Origin: Miltoncostaea oceani
GTDB lineage: Bacteria; Actinomycetota; Thermoleophilia; Miltoncostaeales; Miltoncostaeaceae
NCBI RefSeq assembly: GCF_018141545.1
Contig: NZ_CP064356.1
Location: 1,873,001-1,937,000 of the forward strand
DNA: 64,000 nt
Direction of reading: 5' to 3'
The stretch's first letter is position 1. Each line of letters begins with the position of its first letter. Made by a program: the position numbers and the translations under genes. Of this stretch, positions 10,892 to 18,355 are shown in pieces. The notes beneath the pieces were generated by a model. That model had not been told where the DNA came from. It did no database searches and saw nothing but the letters and a program-made list of their open reading frames with translations.

Positions 10892-12115
10892 TCAAGCCAC
10901 GAGGCGGGTTAGCTGCTCGCTGGCGGGCCAGGCAGTCTCCTCTCGGTAGGCCTGCCGTCGATCGAGGCAGGCGTGGAGGATCCCGACCCAGCCGTTGGCG
11001 AGCTGGCGAGTGGCCTGTGAGTGGGTCTTACCGCGCGCCCGCAGGGCGTCGTAGTAGCGCCGTGCGCCCGGGCTTGCGTTCAACGAGCTGAAGGCCCATC
11101 GCTCGCAGGCATCGGCCAGGCGCCGGTTGCGGGCCACGCGGGCCAGCACCACCCGGCTGCGACCCGATGCCTTGGTGATCGGGGCGGTGCCCGCATAGGC
11201 CTTGCGGCCTCTAGCATCGGCGTAGCGGTTCGGGTCATCCCCGAACTCGCCGAGCACCCGGGCGCCGAGCACTGAGCCGAGTCCGGCAAGACTGCGCAGG
11301 ATCTCGGCGTCCGGGTGACGATCAAAATGCTCACCGAGCTCGTGCTCGAGGGCGGCGATCTGCTGATTGAGCGATACGAGCACCGCCACCCGCGCCGCGC
11401 TCGCCGCTGCGAAGGCCTCGGCCACCAGATCGGTCGTCTCGGGCTGCTCGATGCGCAATGCCTGCTGGATCTCGGCCGCCCGCCGCTCCAGGTTGCGCTC
11501 CCGGCCGCCGCGCCCAAGCGCCGCGGCGATCTTCGCCCGTGAAAGCCCTCGGGCAACCTGCGGCGTCGGGGCGATGGCGAGGATCGACAATGCATCGGCT
11601 GAGCCCAGGTCGGTACTGAACGCCGACAGGGCCCCCGGGAAGTAGTCGCGCAGGGCCGAGCGCAGGCCGCTCACCTGGCGCTGGCGAGTCCAGATCAGGC
11701 CCTGATGGGCGCGGGCCAGCACCCGGATGGCGCTCGCCTGGTCCGAGTCGCCGGCGAGCGGTCGGTGGTTGTGGTGATCGGTGCGCACCAGATCGGCCAG
11801 CAGCTTGGAGTCAGCGCCGTCGGATTTCGCGCCTGAGGTCGTGTGGCGATCGCGGTAGCGGCTGACCGCCAACGGATTGAGGCCGTAGACCCGGTAGCCG
11901 GCCCCGACCAGCGAATCGACCAGCAATCCGCGATCGACCTCGATGCCGAGCATCACCTGATCGGGTTCGGCGGCGTGATCGGCGATCAGGCCGTGCAGCT
12001 CGGCAAGGCCGGACACCCCGACCCCGAAGCGCCCGCGCCCGAGGATCGCCCCTTGCTCATCCATCACCGCCACGTCGTTGTGGGCCTCGGCCCAGTCGAC
12101 GCCCACGAAGATCAC
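10892..12115 (-). CDS. IS110-family transposase
   Basis: A 407-residue recombinase that is probably intact. The N-terminal RuvC-like DEDD domain shows GVDWAEAHNDVAV (first Asp), GIEVDRG (Glu) and KSDGADSKLLADL (the paired Asp residues). The C-terminal transposase_20 domain shows LAGLGSVLGARVLGEFGDDPNRY and GTAPITKASGRSR with the conserved Ser. The GTG start at 12115 has AGGAGG six bases upstream. Family knowledge: these enzymes insert DNA guided by an RNA made from the element's own non-coding end. No second copy is present in this window. Confidence 0.95.
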   Translation of the reverse strand: MIFVGVDWAEAHNDVAVMDEQGAILGRGRFGVGVSGLAELHGLIADHAAEPDQVMLGIEVDRGLLVDSLVGAGYRVYGLNPLAVSRYRDRHTTSGAKSDGADSKLLADLVRTDHHNHRPLAGDSDQASAIRVLARAHQGLIWTRQRQVSGLRSALRDYFPGALSAFSTDLGSADALSILAIAPTPQVARGLSRAKIAAALGRGGRERNLERRAAEIQQALRIEQPETTDLVAEAFAAASAARVAVLVSLNQQIAALEHELGEHFDRHPDAEILRSLAGLGSVLGARVLGEFGDDPNRYADARGRKAYAGTAPITKASGRSRVVLARVARNRRLADACERWAFSSLNASPGARRYYDALRARGKTHSQATRQLANGWVGILHACLDRRQAYREETAWPASEQLTRLVA

Positions 12116-12347
12116 GATGCGCCTCCTCTCGGAACAGACCCTCTGTGCTCCCGAGCCTGAGAGGCCCGCGGCGACCTAATGGATCAGTGCTCGTGTCGGC
12201 ACGCCATCCCACCAGCCGTCTGACCCCTCGCCGACCGGCAGGGGCACGCTCTAGCCGTAGGGCTCGAAGGCCCAGGACACAGGAGTGCTCACCCACCGGC
12301 GGCTCGGAGGATCAGCCTCTCCTACGAGACCGACCCAGCGCCATTAG
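12116..12347 (-). ncRNA. Candidate bridge-RNA region of the IS110 element
   Basis: These 232 non-coding bases upstream of the transposase start occupy the place where IS110-group elements encode the bridge RNA. CCTAATGG (12175-12182) and its exact complement CCATTAGG (12341-12348) bracket about 160 bases and could close a stem. A CGGCTAG segment (minus strand, 12257-12251) is complementary to the CTAGCCG at the proposed insertion point. Both matches are short enough to arise by chance, so the assignment rests mainly on position and size. Confidence 0.4.
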
Positions 12348-12352
12348 GACCC

Positions 12353-12383
12353 GGGTCGCGGCCCCGCCCGGGGGCCGCGACCC
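12353..12383 (+). terminator. Strong 13-bp hairpin, probably the displaced terminator of the UPF0182 gene
   Basis: The arms GGGTCGCGGCCCC and GGGGCCGCGACCC are perfectly complementary and separated by five bases. No T-run follows. It lies immediately outside the proposed IS110 right edge, so before insertion it would have sat a few bases past the UPF0182 stop codon. Confidence 0.6.
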
Positions 12384-12439
12384 CCGCATCCACGGCAGAT
12401 CCATACGTGGCCTTGGGCGATTCCTTACCCACCTCGGCC

Positions 12440-12445
12440 TACCGT
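12440..12445 (+). promoter_or_regulatory. -10 box of the redox operon (leaderless)
   Basis: TACCGT ends seven bases before the ATG at 12453. It is the only promoter-like element found for the five overlapping genes that follow. Confidence 0.45.
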
Positions 12446-12452
12446 GGGATGC

Positions 12453-12737
12453 ATGGATGGACACCGGTTCACACCCCCCTCGGGCCGCCGCTCCCACGAG
12501 CGCGACGCCCAGGTCCGCGCGGTCACGCGGATCACCCGCGGCGTCGCCGCCGTCGCCGTCCTCGGCACCGCCGTGTTCGGCGGTCTCGCCGCCGCCGCGA
12601 CCGGGTCGTCGCAGGCGCCACCCGCCGCCGTCCCCGGCGCGACCGCGTCGGCGTCGGCCGCGGCCGACGCGACGGGCGCCGTCATCGCGCCCGCGGCGTC
12701 CACGCAGCCGCCCGTCGCGTCGTCGGGCGGGTCGTGA
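12453..12737 (+). CDS. Small membrane-anchored protein leading the ApbE/ferric-reductase operon
   Basis: A 94-residue protein that I do not recognise. It has a basic N-terminus, one hydrophobic segment at about 28-48 (TRITRGVAAVAVLGTAVFGG) and an Ala/Pro/Ser/Thr-rich tail expected outside the membrane. The tail contains ADATGAV, which resembles but does not match the D-x-x-[ST]-G-A-[ST] sequence that ApbE flavinylates. The stop overlaps the apbE start as GTGA, so it is translationally coupled to that gene. The ATG at 12453 is chosen for its spacing from the -10 box. It could instead be a low-complexity anchor without a cofactor. Confidence 0.6.
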   Translation: MDGHRFTPPSGRRSHERDAQVRAVTRITRGVAAVAVLGTAVFGGLAAAATGSSQAPPAAVPGATASASAAADATGAVIAPAASTQPPVASSGGS

Positions 12738-13669
12738 CGGTGGCGCCGACCGCGACGACCTCCTTCACGGCCCTCGGCACCACCGCCACCGTCGTCGTCA
12801 CCGACGACGCCGCGCTCCCCGAGGCGGAGCGCCTCCTGCGGACCGGCCTCGACGCCATCGACCGCGCCTGCAGCCGCTTCCGCGAGGACTCCGACCTCGT
12901 CGCCGTGAACCACGCCCGCGGCGCGGAGACGTCGGTCTCCCCGCTCCTGATCGCGGCGCTGCGCATCGCCCTCCGCGCCGCGGAGCGCACCGGCGGCCTG
13001 GTCGACCCCACCGTCGGCCGCGCCATGGACGACCTCGGCTACGACCGGGACTTCCGCCTCGTCGGCGGGGCCGGCCCGCGCCTGGCGGTGCGCGTCGTCC
13101 CCGCACCCGGGTGGCGGACCGTCCGGGTCGACGAGGCCGCCGGCACCGTCACGGTCCCCCGCGGCGTCGCGCTCGACCTCGGCGCGACCGCGAAGGGCTT
13201 CGCGGCGGACCGCTCCGCGGAGGAGATCGCGCGGGCGACGGGCGCCGGCGCCCTCGTGTCCCTCGGCGGCGACATCGCCGTCGCCGGGGACGCGCCCGGC
13301 GGCGGCTGGACGGTGTGGGTCACCGACGACCACCGCGACGGACCCGCCGACGGGGCCCCCGGCGAGGCGGTCGCCATCGCCGGCGGCGGCCTCGCGACGT
13401 CGAGCACCACCGTCCGCCGCTGGGGCGGACCCGCCGACCCCCGCCACCACATCGTCGACCCGCGGCGGGGCGCCCGGGCCGCGGAGGTCTGGCGCACCGT
13501 CAGCGTCGCCGCCGGCTCGTGCGCCGACGCGAACGTCTGGAGCACCGCCGCCATCGTCCGCGGCGAGGAGGCCCCCGACACCCTCGCCGCGGCCGGTCTC
13601 CCGGCCCGCCTCGTCCGCCCCGACGGTCGCGTCGTGCGCGTCGCCGGGTGGCCGGAGCCGGTCGCGTGA
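12734..13669 (+). CDS. apbE: FAD:protein FMN transferase (ApbE family)
   Basis: A 311-residue enzyme that attaches FMN from FAD to Thr/Ser of target proteins. Family motifs are visible: ACSRFREDSDLVAVN near residue 45, LVDPTVGRAMDDLGYD near 90, LDLGATAKGFAAD near 150 (Mg/FAD site), a GGDIAVAG loop, and a C-terminal STTVRRWGG...HHIVDPRRG segment. No signal peptide is seen, so it probably acts in the cytoplasm. Its start overlaps the small membrane protein and its stop overlaps the cytochrome gene, both as GTGA. No ordinary FMN-binding (NqrC/RnfG-type) substrate is encoded in the operon, which leaves its target open. Confidence 0.92.
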   Translation: MTVAPTATTSFTALGTTATVVVTDDAALPEAERLLRTGLDAIDRACSRFREDSDLVAVNHARGAETSVSPLLIAALRIALRAAERTGGLVDPTVGRAMDDLGYDRDFRLVGGAGPRLAVRVVPAPGWRTVRVDEAAGTVTVPRGVALDLGATAKGFAADRSAEEIARATGAGALVSLGGDIAVAGDAPGGGWTVWVTDDHRDGPADGAPGEAVAIAGGGLATSSTTVRRWGGPADPRHHIVDPRRGARAAEVWRTVSVAAGSCADANVWSTAAIVRGEEAPDTLAAAGLPARLVRPDGRVVRVAGWPEPVA

Positions 13670-14250
13670 GCGCCATCGACGGCGGCAGCGCGGTCTGGTA
13701 CCTCATGCGCGGCAGCGGCGTCGTCTCGCTGATCCTGCTCACCGGCGTGATGGCCCTCGGCGTCGCCACCGTCGGCGCGTCCCGCCTCGGCGCGCTGCCC
13801 CGGTTCGCCACCCTCGCCCTGCACCGCAGCCTCGCCCTGATGTCGGTCGTCTTCCTCGCCGTCCACGTCGCGAGCGCCGTCGTCGACCCGTACGCCACCG
13901 TCCGCCTCGTCGACGTGCTGGTGCCGTTCGCGGGGCGGGACCAGGCCCTCGCCCTCGGCCTCGGGACCCTCGCGCTCGACCTCGTCGTCGCCCTCGCCGT
14001 GACGGGTGCGCTGCGGACACGCATGAACCGGGTCGCCTGGCGTGCGGTGCACTGGTCGGCCTACGCCCTCTGGCCGGCGGCCTTCCTCCACGCCCTCGCG
14101 ATCGGCAGCGACAGCGCCACCGGGTGGATGCGGATCGTCGCCGTCGGCTGCGTCACCGTCATCGCCGGCGCCGTCGCCTGGCGGATCCTGATCGCCCCCG
14201 CCGGCACCTCCACGCCGGCGTCCGCACCCCCGACCCGAGGCCGCCCGTGA
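13666..14250 (+). CDS. Ferric-reductase-like transmembrane cytochrome
   Basis: A 194-residue membrane protein with about six helices and the His pattern of the ferric-reductase transmembrane (b-type heme) domain: a LHRSLALMS helix, FLAVHVASAVVD, RAVHWSAYALWPAAFLHALAIGSD. The helix-borne His residues would bind one or two hemes that carry electrons across or within the membrane. It lacks the FAD/NAD domain of full ferric reductases or NADPH oxidases; the NuoF-like protein next door probably supplies that function. Both ends overlap neighbouring genes as GTGA. Confidence 0.88.
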   Translation: MSAIDGGSAVWYLMRGSGVVSLILLTGVMALGVATVGASRLGALPRFATLALHRSLALMSVVFLAVHVASAVVDPYATVRLVDVLVPFAGRDQALALGLGTLALDLVVALAVTGALRTRMNRVAWRAVHWSAYALWPAAFLHALAIGSDSATGWMRIVAVGCVTVIAGAVAWRILIAPAGTSTPASAPPTRGRP

Positions 14251-15512
14251 CGACCACCGCCACCCTCCGCATCCCCCTGCCGCGCGCCCCCGGACGCCCC
14301 TCGCCGGTGCGCCTGCTCGCCGACCCGCGCACCCGCGGCGCCGCGCCCGACGCCGGCCCCTGGCTCATCGACGAGGTCGGACGCGCCTCCCTCCGCGGCC
14401 GCGGCGGCGGCGGGTTCCCCACCCACCGCAAGCTGGAGGCCGTCGCCGCGGCACGCGGCCGCACCGTGGTCGTGGCCAACGCCACCGAGGGCGAGCCGGT
14501 GAGCCTGAAGGACGTGACGCTCCTGCGCCACGACCCCGACCTCGTGATCGACGGGATGCTGGCGGCGGCGGCGGCCGTCGGCGCCCGGGAGGCGATCCTC
14601 GTCGTGTCCCGGGGCGCGGGGGACGCCCGGGAGGCCGCCGAGCGGGCGGTCGCCCGGCGGGCGGGCGGGACGCGCCGCGTGCGCCTGTCGTGCGCGGCGG
14701 CGCCCGAGCGCTTCGTGATGGGGGAGGAGAGCGCCCTCGTCAACTGGTTGAACGGCGGCCCCGCCCGCCCGACCCTGACGCCCCCGCGGCCGTCCGAGCG
14801 GGGTGTGGGGGGACGGCCGACCCTCGTCCAGAACGCCGAGACGCTCGCCCACATCGCCCTCATCGCCCGCCACGGCGCGGACTGGTTCCGCGAGGTCGGC
14901 ACCGACGCCGAGCCGGGGTCGATGCTCGTGACCGTCTCGGGCGGCGTCCGGGCGCCCGGGGTCCACGAGGTCGCCCTCGGCACCCCGCTCGCGGACGTCG
15001 TGGACCTGGCGGGTGGCCCCGTCGCCGGCGTCGGGGGCGTGCTGGTGGGCGGCTACTTCGGCACCTGGCTCGCCGCCCCCGACCCCCTCGCCCTGCCGCT
15101 GAGCGCGGCCGGCCTGCGCCCCGCCGGCGGATCGGTGGGGGCGGGCACCATCGTCGTCCTCCCGGCCGACCGGTGCCCCCTCGCCGAGACCGCCCGCGTC
15201 GCGACGTACCTGGCCGGGGAGACCGCCGGCCAGTGCGGCCCGTGCGTCTTCGGCCTGCGCGCGCTGGCGGGGGCGGCGCACGCCCTGGCGGGCGGCCACG
15301 ACGCGGCGGCGGCGCTCCGCGACATGCGCGACCTGCCCGACGAGATCGAGCGGCGCGGCGCGTGCGCGCACCCCGACGGGGCGGCGCGCCTCGCCCGCAG
15401 CGCGATCGCCGCGTTCCCCGACGAGGTCGAGCGGCACCTGCGCGGCGAGTGCTCGGCCACCGACCGGCGGCCGCTGCTCCCGGTCCCCGCCGCCCCGACG
15501 GAGTGGCGATGA
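14247..15512 (+). CDS. NuoF-like NADH-binding flavoprotein with SLBB and Fe-S region
   Basis: A 421-residue relative of complex I subunit NuoF. The FMN/NADH fold shows LRGRGGGGFPTHRKL at about 49-63, NATEGEP at 78-84, GEESALVNWLNGG at 159-171 and TLVQNAETL at 192-200. An SLBB-like region follows (about 225-285). The Fe-S region has Cys 330, 333 and 373. In NuoF the pattern is C-x2-C-x2-C plus a distal Cys; here the first position is Ala, so only three ligands remain. Probably it oxidises NAD(P)H and feeds the adjacent ferredoxin and cytochrome. It is not part of a complex I cluster. GTG start overlaps the previous stop. Confidence 0.88.
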   Translation: MTTTATLRIPLPRAPGRPSPVRLLADPRTRGAAPDAGPWLIDEVGRASLRGRGGGGFPTHRKLEAVAAARGRTVVVANATEGEPVSLKDVTLLRHDPDLVIDGMLAAAAAVGAREAILVVSRGAGDAREAAERAVARRAGGTRRVRLSCAAAPERFVMGEESALVNWLNGGPARPTLTPPRPSERGVGGRPTLVQNAETLAHIALIARHGADWFREVGTDAEPGSMLVTVSGGVRAPGVHEVALGTPLADVVDLAGGPVAGVGGVLVGGYFGTWLAAPDPLALPLSAAGLRPAGGSVGAGTIVVLPADRCPLAETARVATYLAGETAGQCGPCVFGLRALAGAAHALAGGHDAAAALRDMRDLPDEIERRGACAHPDGAARLARSAIAAFPDEVERHLRGECSATDRRPLLPVPAAPTEWR

Positions 15513-15727
15513 CGACCCGCCACATCCGCCTCGACCCCATCGCCTGCGACGGGCACGGCGCCTGCCACGAGCTGCTCCCCGAGATGATCGGCATCGACCG
15601 CTGGGGCTTCCCGGTCGTCGACGGCGGGGCCGTGCCCCCGGAGCTGCTGGACGAGGCGCGCCGCGCCGTCGAGATGTGCCCCAAGGCCGCGCTGGTCCTG
15701 CAGGCCCGCCGCGAGCGGGGCGGCTGA
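15509..15727 (+). CDS. Three-cysteine ferredoxin
   Basis: A 72-residue ferredoxin. Cys 13 and Cys 19 (CDGHGAC) and the distal Cys 57 in the CPKAAL motif form a single-cluster pattern in which one Cys is absent. This is typical of 3Fe-4S ferredoxins such as those serving actinobacterial P450s. It is the last gene of the operon, its ATG overlapping the NuoF-like stop. It probably accepts electrons from the NuoF-like protein and passes them to the membrane cytochrome or an unlinked oxidoreductase. Confidence 0.92.
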   Translation: MTTRHIRLDPIACDGHGACHELLPEMIGIDRWGFPVVDGGAVPPELLDEARRAVEMCPKAALVLQARRERGG

Positions 15728-15775
15728 CCGCCCGCACCCCCGCATCCGGGGCTCCCGCCGTCCGCCCCGCTGTCC

Positions 15776-15781
15776 TACGAT
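15776..15781 (+). promoter_or_regulatory. -10 box (TACGAT) of a leaderless AAA-LuxR promoter
   Basis: TACGAT ends six bases before the ATG at 15788, with no ribosome-binding site between. Confidence 0.5.
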
Positions 15782-15787
15782 CGCGCC

Positions 15788-18355
15788 ATGGACCTGCTGG
15801 AGCGCGAGGGTGCGCTCGCCACCCTGTCGGCGGCGCTCGACGACTCCGCGGCCGGGAGCGGGCGCGTCGTGGTGGTCGCCGGTGAGGCCGGCATCGGCAA
15901 GACGGCGCTCGTGGCGGCGGCGATGGACGCCGCCGACGGCACCCGCCGGATCCTCACCGGGGCCTGCGACCCGCTCCTGACCCCCCGGGCGCTCGGGCCG
16001 TTCCACGACATCGCCCGCCAGGGCGGCGGGGCGCTGGCGGCGGCGTTCCGCGACCCCGGTGGACGGGAGGAGCTCGTCGCCGCCCTCCTCGGCGAGCTGT
16101 CCGCCGCGCCGCCGCGCGTCCTGGTGGTGGAGGACGCCCACTGGGCCGACGAGGCGACCCTCGACCTGCTCGCGGTGCTCGGCCGCCGGGTGGGTGCCAC
16201 GACCGGGACGCTCGTCGTCACGTTGCGCCCCGAGCGGTCCGACGACCGCGTCCGCGCGACCCTCGGACAGCTCCCGGGCGGTGTGGTCCGGCGCATCGAC
16301 CTGCACCCGCTGCCGCCCCCGGCCGTCGCCGAGCTCGCCCGCCGCGCGGGGCGCTCCGCCGCCGACCTCCACGACCTGACGGGCGGCAACCCGTTCTTCG
16401 TGACCGAGGTCCTCGCCGCACCCGGCGTCGCGATCCCCGGGTCGGTGCGCGACGCCGTGCTCGCCCGGGCCCACCGCCTGTCGTCCCCCGCCCGGGCCGT
16501 GCTGGACGTGGTCGGCGTGGTGCCGGGACGCGCCGAGACGTGGCTCGTCGACGAGGTCCTCGGGGCCGCCGCCGCGGAGCCCGTCGACGAGTGCGTGGGG
16601 GCCGGGATGCTCGAGGTCGACGGGGAGGCGGTGCGGTTCCGCCACGAGATCGCCCGGTCGAGCATCGAGGACGAGCTGACGCCGATGCGCCGCCGCGACC
16701 TCGACGCCCGGGTGCTGGCGGCGCTGCGGGGCCGCCCCCCGATCGATCCCGCCCGCCTCGTCCACCACGCCCGCCGCGCCGGCGACCGCGCGGCGGTGGT
16801 CGACGCCGCACCGGACGCCGCCCGCCTGGCGGCCGCGTCCGGCGCCCACATGCAGGCCGCCGCCCACCTGCGGACGGCCCTCGAGGCGGCGGACGCGCTG
16901 CCCGAGGCGCGGCGGGCGGAGCTGCTGGAGGCGCTGTCGGTCGAGGCGTACCTCTGCGGGACGCCGGGGGAGGCGCTCACGGCCCGCCGCGAGGCGCTCG
17001 CGATCCGGACGGCACTCGGGCAGACGGCGGAGGCGGGCGAGGACGAGCGCTGGTTGTCGCGGCTGCTGTGGTGGGCGGGCCGTCGCGACGAGTCCGAGGC
17101 GGCGGCCGGGCGGGCGATCGCCCTGCTCGAGCCGCTCGGCCCGAGCCGCGGCCTCGCCATGGCCTACAGCACCCTGTCCCAGCTCCTGATGCTGGCGTGG
17201 CGCAACGCCGACGCCATCCTGTGGGGGGAGCGGGCGATCGCGCTGGCCCGGGAGCTCGGCGACCGGGAGGCCCTGGCGCACGGCCTCACGAACGTCGGGA
17301 CGGCGCGGGTCGAGAGCGGCGACGCGGCGGGCCGCGCCATGCTGGAGGAGGCGGCCGCGATCGCCACCGCCGACGGCGACCACGACAACGCCGTCCGGGC
17401 GATCGTGAACCTCGCGTGGGGGGACCTGCTGCACCGGCGCTACGCCGACTCCGCCACCAGCGTCGCGCGTGGACTGGCCTTCGCCCGCGCCAACGAGCTG
17501 CGGGCGTACGTCCAGTACCTCCTCGGGATGCGTGCGTGGGCGCGCCTGGAGCTGGGCGACTGGGCGGGGGCGGAGGAGGACGGCCGCGAGGTCGTCGCGA
17601 TCGACGGCGCCCACCCGGCCATCAGCGCGCACCCCGGCATCGTGACGCTCGGGCGCCTGCTGGTACGGCGGGGGGACCCCGAGGGGGACGAGCTGCTCGA
17701 CGTCGCCTGGCGGCGCGCGGCGTCCGCGGCGGAGGCGCAGCGCGTCCAGCCGGCGGCGATCGCCTGCGCGGAGCGGGCGTGGCTGCGCGGCGACGCCGAG
17801 GGCCTGCGCCGGTACGCGGCGGCCGCGGTGGCCACCCTCGACGTCAGCGCCGTCCCCCGCATGGTGGGCGAGAGCCTGCTGTGGGCGTGGCGGGCGGGCG
17901 AGCTCGACCGGGACCCCGCCGGGGCGGAGGAGCCGCTGCGCCGCTCGATCCTCGGGGACCCCCGGGGCGCCGCCGCGGCCTGGGAGGAGCTCGGGTGCGT
18001 CTACGACGCGGCGGACGCGCTGACCGACTCCGACGACGAGGACGACCTGCGCCGGGCGCTCGAGACGTTCGACCGCCTCGGGGCGACGGTGCCGGCGGCA
18101 CGGGTCCGGGCGCGGCTGCGCGACGCCGGCCACGTGGTCCCCGCCGGCCCGCGCCCCGCCACCCGCAGCGACCCGGACGGGCTGACGCCCCGTCAGCGGG
18201 AGATCCTCGCCCTGGTGGCGGAGGGGTTGACGAACGCCCAGATCGCCGACCGGCTCGTCATCTCCGAGCGCACCGTCGACCACCACGTGGCGGCGGTGCT
18301 GCGCAAGCTGGGCGTGGCGAGCCGCGCCCAGGCGGCGGCCGCCGCGGCCCGGTGA
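15788..18355 (+). CDS. Large AAA-ATPase LuxR-family regulator, copy 1
   Basis: An 855-residue STAND-type regulator. Walker [12 protein letters not shown] lies near residue 33 and a Walker B-like [17 protein letters not shown] near 117. A long helical repeat region (about 330-760) resembles TPR sensor domains. A C-terminal LuxR helix-turn-helix follows ([26 protein letters not shown], about 800-850). Such MalT/LAL proteins activate transcription when a ligand triggers nucleotide-dependent oligomerisation. The stop overlaps the start of a tandem paralogue. No target operon is evident; the adjacent redox operon is one possibility. Confidence 0.93.
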   Translation: MDLLEREGALATLSAALDDSAAGSGRVVVVAGEAGIGKTALVAAAMDAADGTRRILTGACDPLLTPRALGPFHDIARQGGGALAAAFRDPGGREELVAALLGELSAAPPRVLVVEDAHWADEATLDLLAVLGRRVGATTGTLVVTLRPERSDDRVRATLGQLPGGVVRRIDLHPLPPPAVAELARRAGRSAADLHDLTGGNPFFVTEVLAAPGVAIPGSVRDAVLARAHRLSSPARAVLDVVGVVPGRAETWLVDEVLGAAAAEPVDECVGAGMLEVDGEAVRFRHEIARSSIEDELTPMRRRDLDARVLAALRGRPPIDPARLVHHARRAGDRAAVVDAAPDAARLAAASGAHMQAAAHLRTALEAADALPEARRAELLEALSVEAYLCGTPGEALTARREALAIRTALGQTAEAGEDERWLSRLLWWAGRRDESEAAAGRAIALLEPLGPSRGLAMAYSTLSQLLMLAWRNADAILWGERAIALARELGDREALAHGLTNVGTARVESGDAAGRAMLEEAAAIATADGDHDNAVRAIVNLAWGDLLHRRYADSATSVARGLAFARANELRAYVQYLLGMRAWARLELGDWAGAEEDGREVVAIDGAHPAISAHPGIVTLGRLLVRRGDPEGDELLDVAWRRAASAAEAQRVQPAAIACAERAWLRGDAEGLRRYAAAAVATLDVSAVPRMVGESLLWAWRAGELDRDPAGAEEPLRRSILGDPRGAAAAWEELGCVYDAADALTDSDDEDDLRRALETFDRLGATVPAARVRARLRDAGHVVPAGPRPATRSDPDGLTPRQREILALVAEGLTNAQIADRLVISERTVDHHVAAVLRKLGVASRAQAAAAAAR

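Larger units (their letters stand above)
10872..12347 (-). mobile_element. IS110-family insertion sequence
   Basis: An element of about 1.48 kb with one DEDD transposase gene, no obvious terminal inverted repeats and a leader of about 230 bp before the gene. That leader is the position of the bridge-RNA region in IS110-group elements. An AG (CT on the transposase strand) is present at both proposed edges, 10870-10871 and 12346-12347, which would fit a CT core dinucleotide as in IS621. Removing the element restores a continuous UPF0182 stop codon, a few bases, then a 13-bp hairpin. The ends are inferred; the composition is visibly less GC-rich at third positions than the neighbours. Confidence 0.75.

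Noticed and set aside
5715-10895. A 1726-codon minus-strand frame opposite the reductase, transporter and UPF0182 genes
   Set aside because: The plus strand carries three recognisable proteins with good starts; the antisense frame has no recognisable motif and is explained by stop scarcity at high GC.
12175-12348. CCTAATGG/CCATTAGG as terminal inverted repeats of the insertion sequence
   Set aside because: One arm lies well inside the element and IS110-family elements usually lack such repeats; it is kept only as a possible stem in the leader.
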